From assembly GCA_045580815.1 (NCBI GenBank), contig JAZNOL010000065.1:1-6782 (forward strand): a stretch of DNA of 6,782 nucleotides, read 5' to 3'. The position numbers and the translations under genes are program-made. This document shows positions 6,645 to 6,782 of the stretch, one piece after another. The number at the start of each line of letters is the position of its first letter. Within the stretch, counting starts at the first letter, position 1. The stretch is from JAZNOL01 sp045580815 (lineage in GTDB: Bacteria > Bacillota > Clostridia > RUG12999). A model generated the notes under the pieces. The model was not told where the DNA came from, ran no database searches, and was given only the letters and a program-made list of their open reading frames with translations.

Positions 6645-6782
6645 TTATTCTATATTGGGTGCATCGCCATTGGATGCTGATTCTGTTCCGACAGGTTGTC
6701 CAACATTTTCCGTCACGGTTTCAGCAACACCGTCAGGGGCGGTTTCACCGGTTACGGGAGCTGTTTCTGACGGAATATTGAC
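6645..6782 (-). CDS. C-terminal end of an unidentified protein with an acidic low-complexity tail
   Basis: The minus-strand frame entering from the right edge encodes 45 residues and ends at TAA 6645-6647, six bases before a strong terminator. That placement is the main evidence that the frame is real. The visible part is rich in Glu, Thr, Pro, Ala, Gly and Val, with repeated short ETAP/TGETAP-like units, no Lys or Arg, and no hydrophobic segment. Such tails are common at the ends of exported or surface-attached proteins, but also occur on cytoplasmic ones. No domain is visible, so I do not assign a function. Confidence 0.75.
   Translation of the reverse strand, partial: VNIPSETAPVTGETAPDGVAETVTENVGQPVGTESASNGDAPNIE

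Noticed and set aside
6485..6781. Plus-strand open frame of 98 codons at the right edge
   Set aside because: It runs through the nadK promoter and the terminator hairpin and over the C-terminal minus-strand gene; the minus-strand reading explains all of these better.
1..6782. CRISPR arrays, tRNA or rRNA genes, insertion sequences, phage or defence genes
   Set aside because: No regularly spaced repeats, tRNA-like folds, transposase or integrase motifs were seen; the coding content is accounted for by the six minus-strand genes.

Overview
The window reads as a chromosomal segment from a low-to-moderate GC Firmicute, most likely of class Clostridia. The evidence is the gene order nadK-argR-recN, which is characteristic of Firmicutes, together with AT-rich codon choice (many AAA, GAA, ATA and AGA codons), purine-rich Shine-Dalgarno sites and Firmicute-like protein motifs. 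No genus can be named from the sequence alone. Every supported gene lies on the minus strand, so transcription runs from the right edge to the left edge. The plus-strand open frames are shadows of these genes.

Region by region, right to left: (1) 6645-6782 holds the last 45 codons of a gene with an acidic, low-complexity C-terminal tail, closed by a strong intrinsic terminator (6596-6638). (2) A good extended -10 promoter (6562-6590) then starts a compact housekeeping operon: NAD kinase (nadK, 5674-6483), the arginine repressor ArgR (argR/ahrC, 5199-5654) and the DNA-repair ATPase RecN (recN, 3475-5163). The gaps are 19 and 35 bp, and the likely starts of argR and recN are set by clear ribosome-binding sites rather than by the longest open frame. 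(3) A second promoter with the same extended -10 design (3413-3441) precedes an intracellular alpha/beta hydrolase of the acetyl-xylan-esterase-like family (2374-3381). (4) After an 82-bp gap containing a perfect-looking RNA hairpin, a secreted multidomain phosphodiester glycosidase (NAGPA family) runs off the left edge (763 codons seen).

The nadK-argR-recN block couples NADP supply, arginine-responsive regulation and double-strand-break repair. This is a conserved neighbourhood rather than an obvious pathway. The two left-hand genes look like an accessory sugar or cell-envelope pair: a cytoplasmic carbohydrate-esterase-type hydrolase plus an exported enzyme expected to act on sugar phosphodiesters. 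The link between them is inferred only from adjacency.

I found no CRISPR array, tRNA, rRNA, insertion sequence, phage gene or recognised defence system. The most unusual features are in the exported glycosidase: a highly charged segment apparently inserted inside its beta-sandwich domain, and a C-terminal module that looks like a remnant metallophosphoesterase fold. I see no strong case for a wholly new system here. No gene-free stretch exceeds 300 bases.
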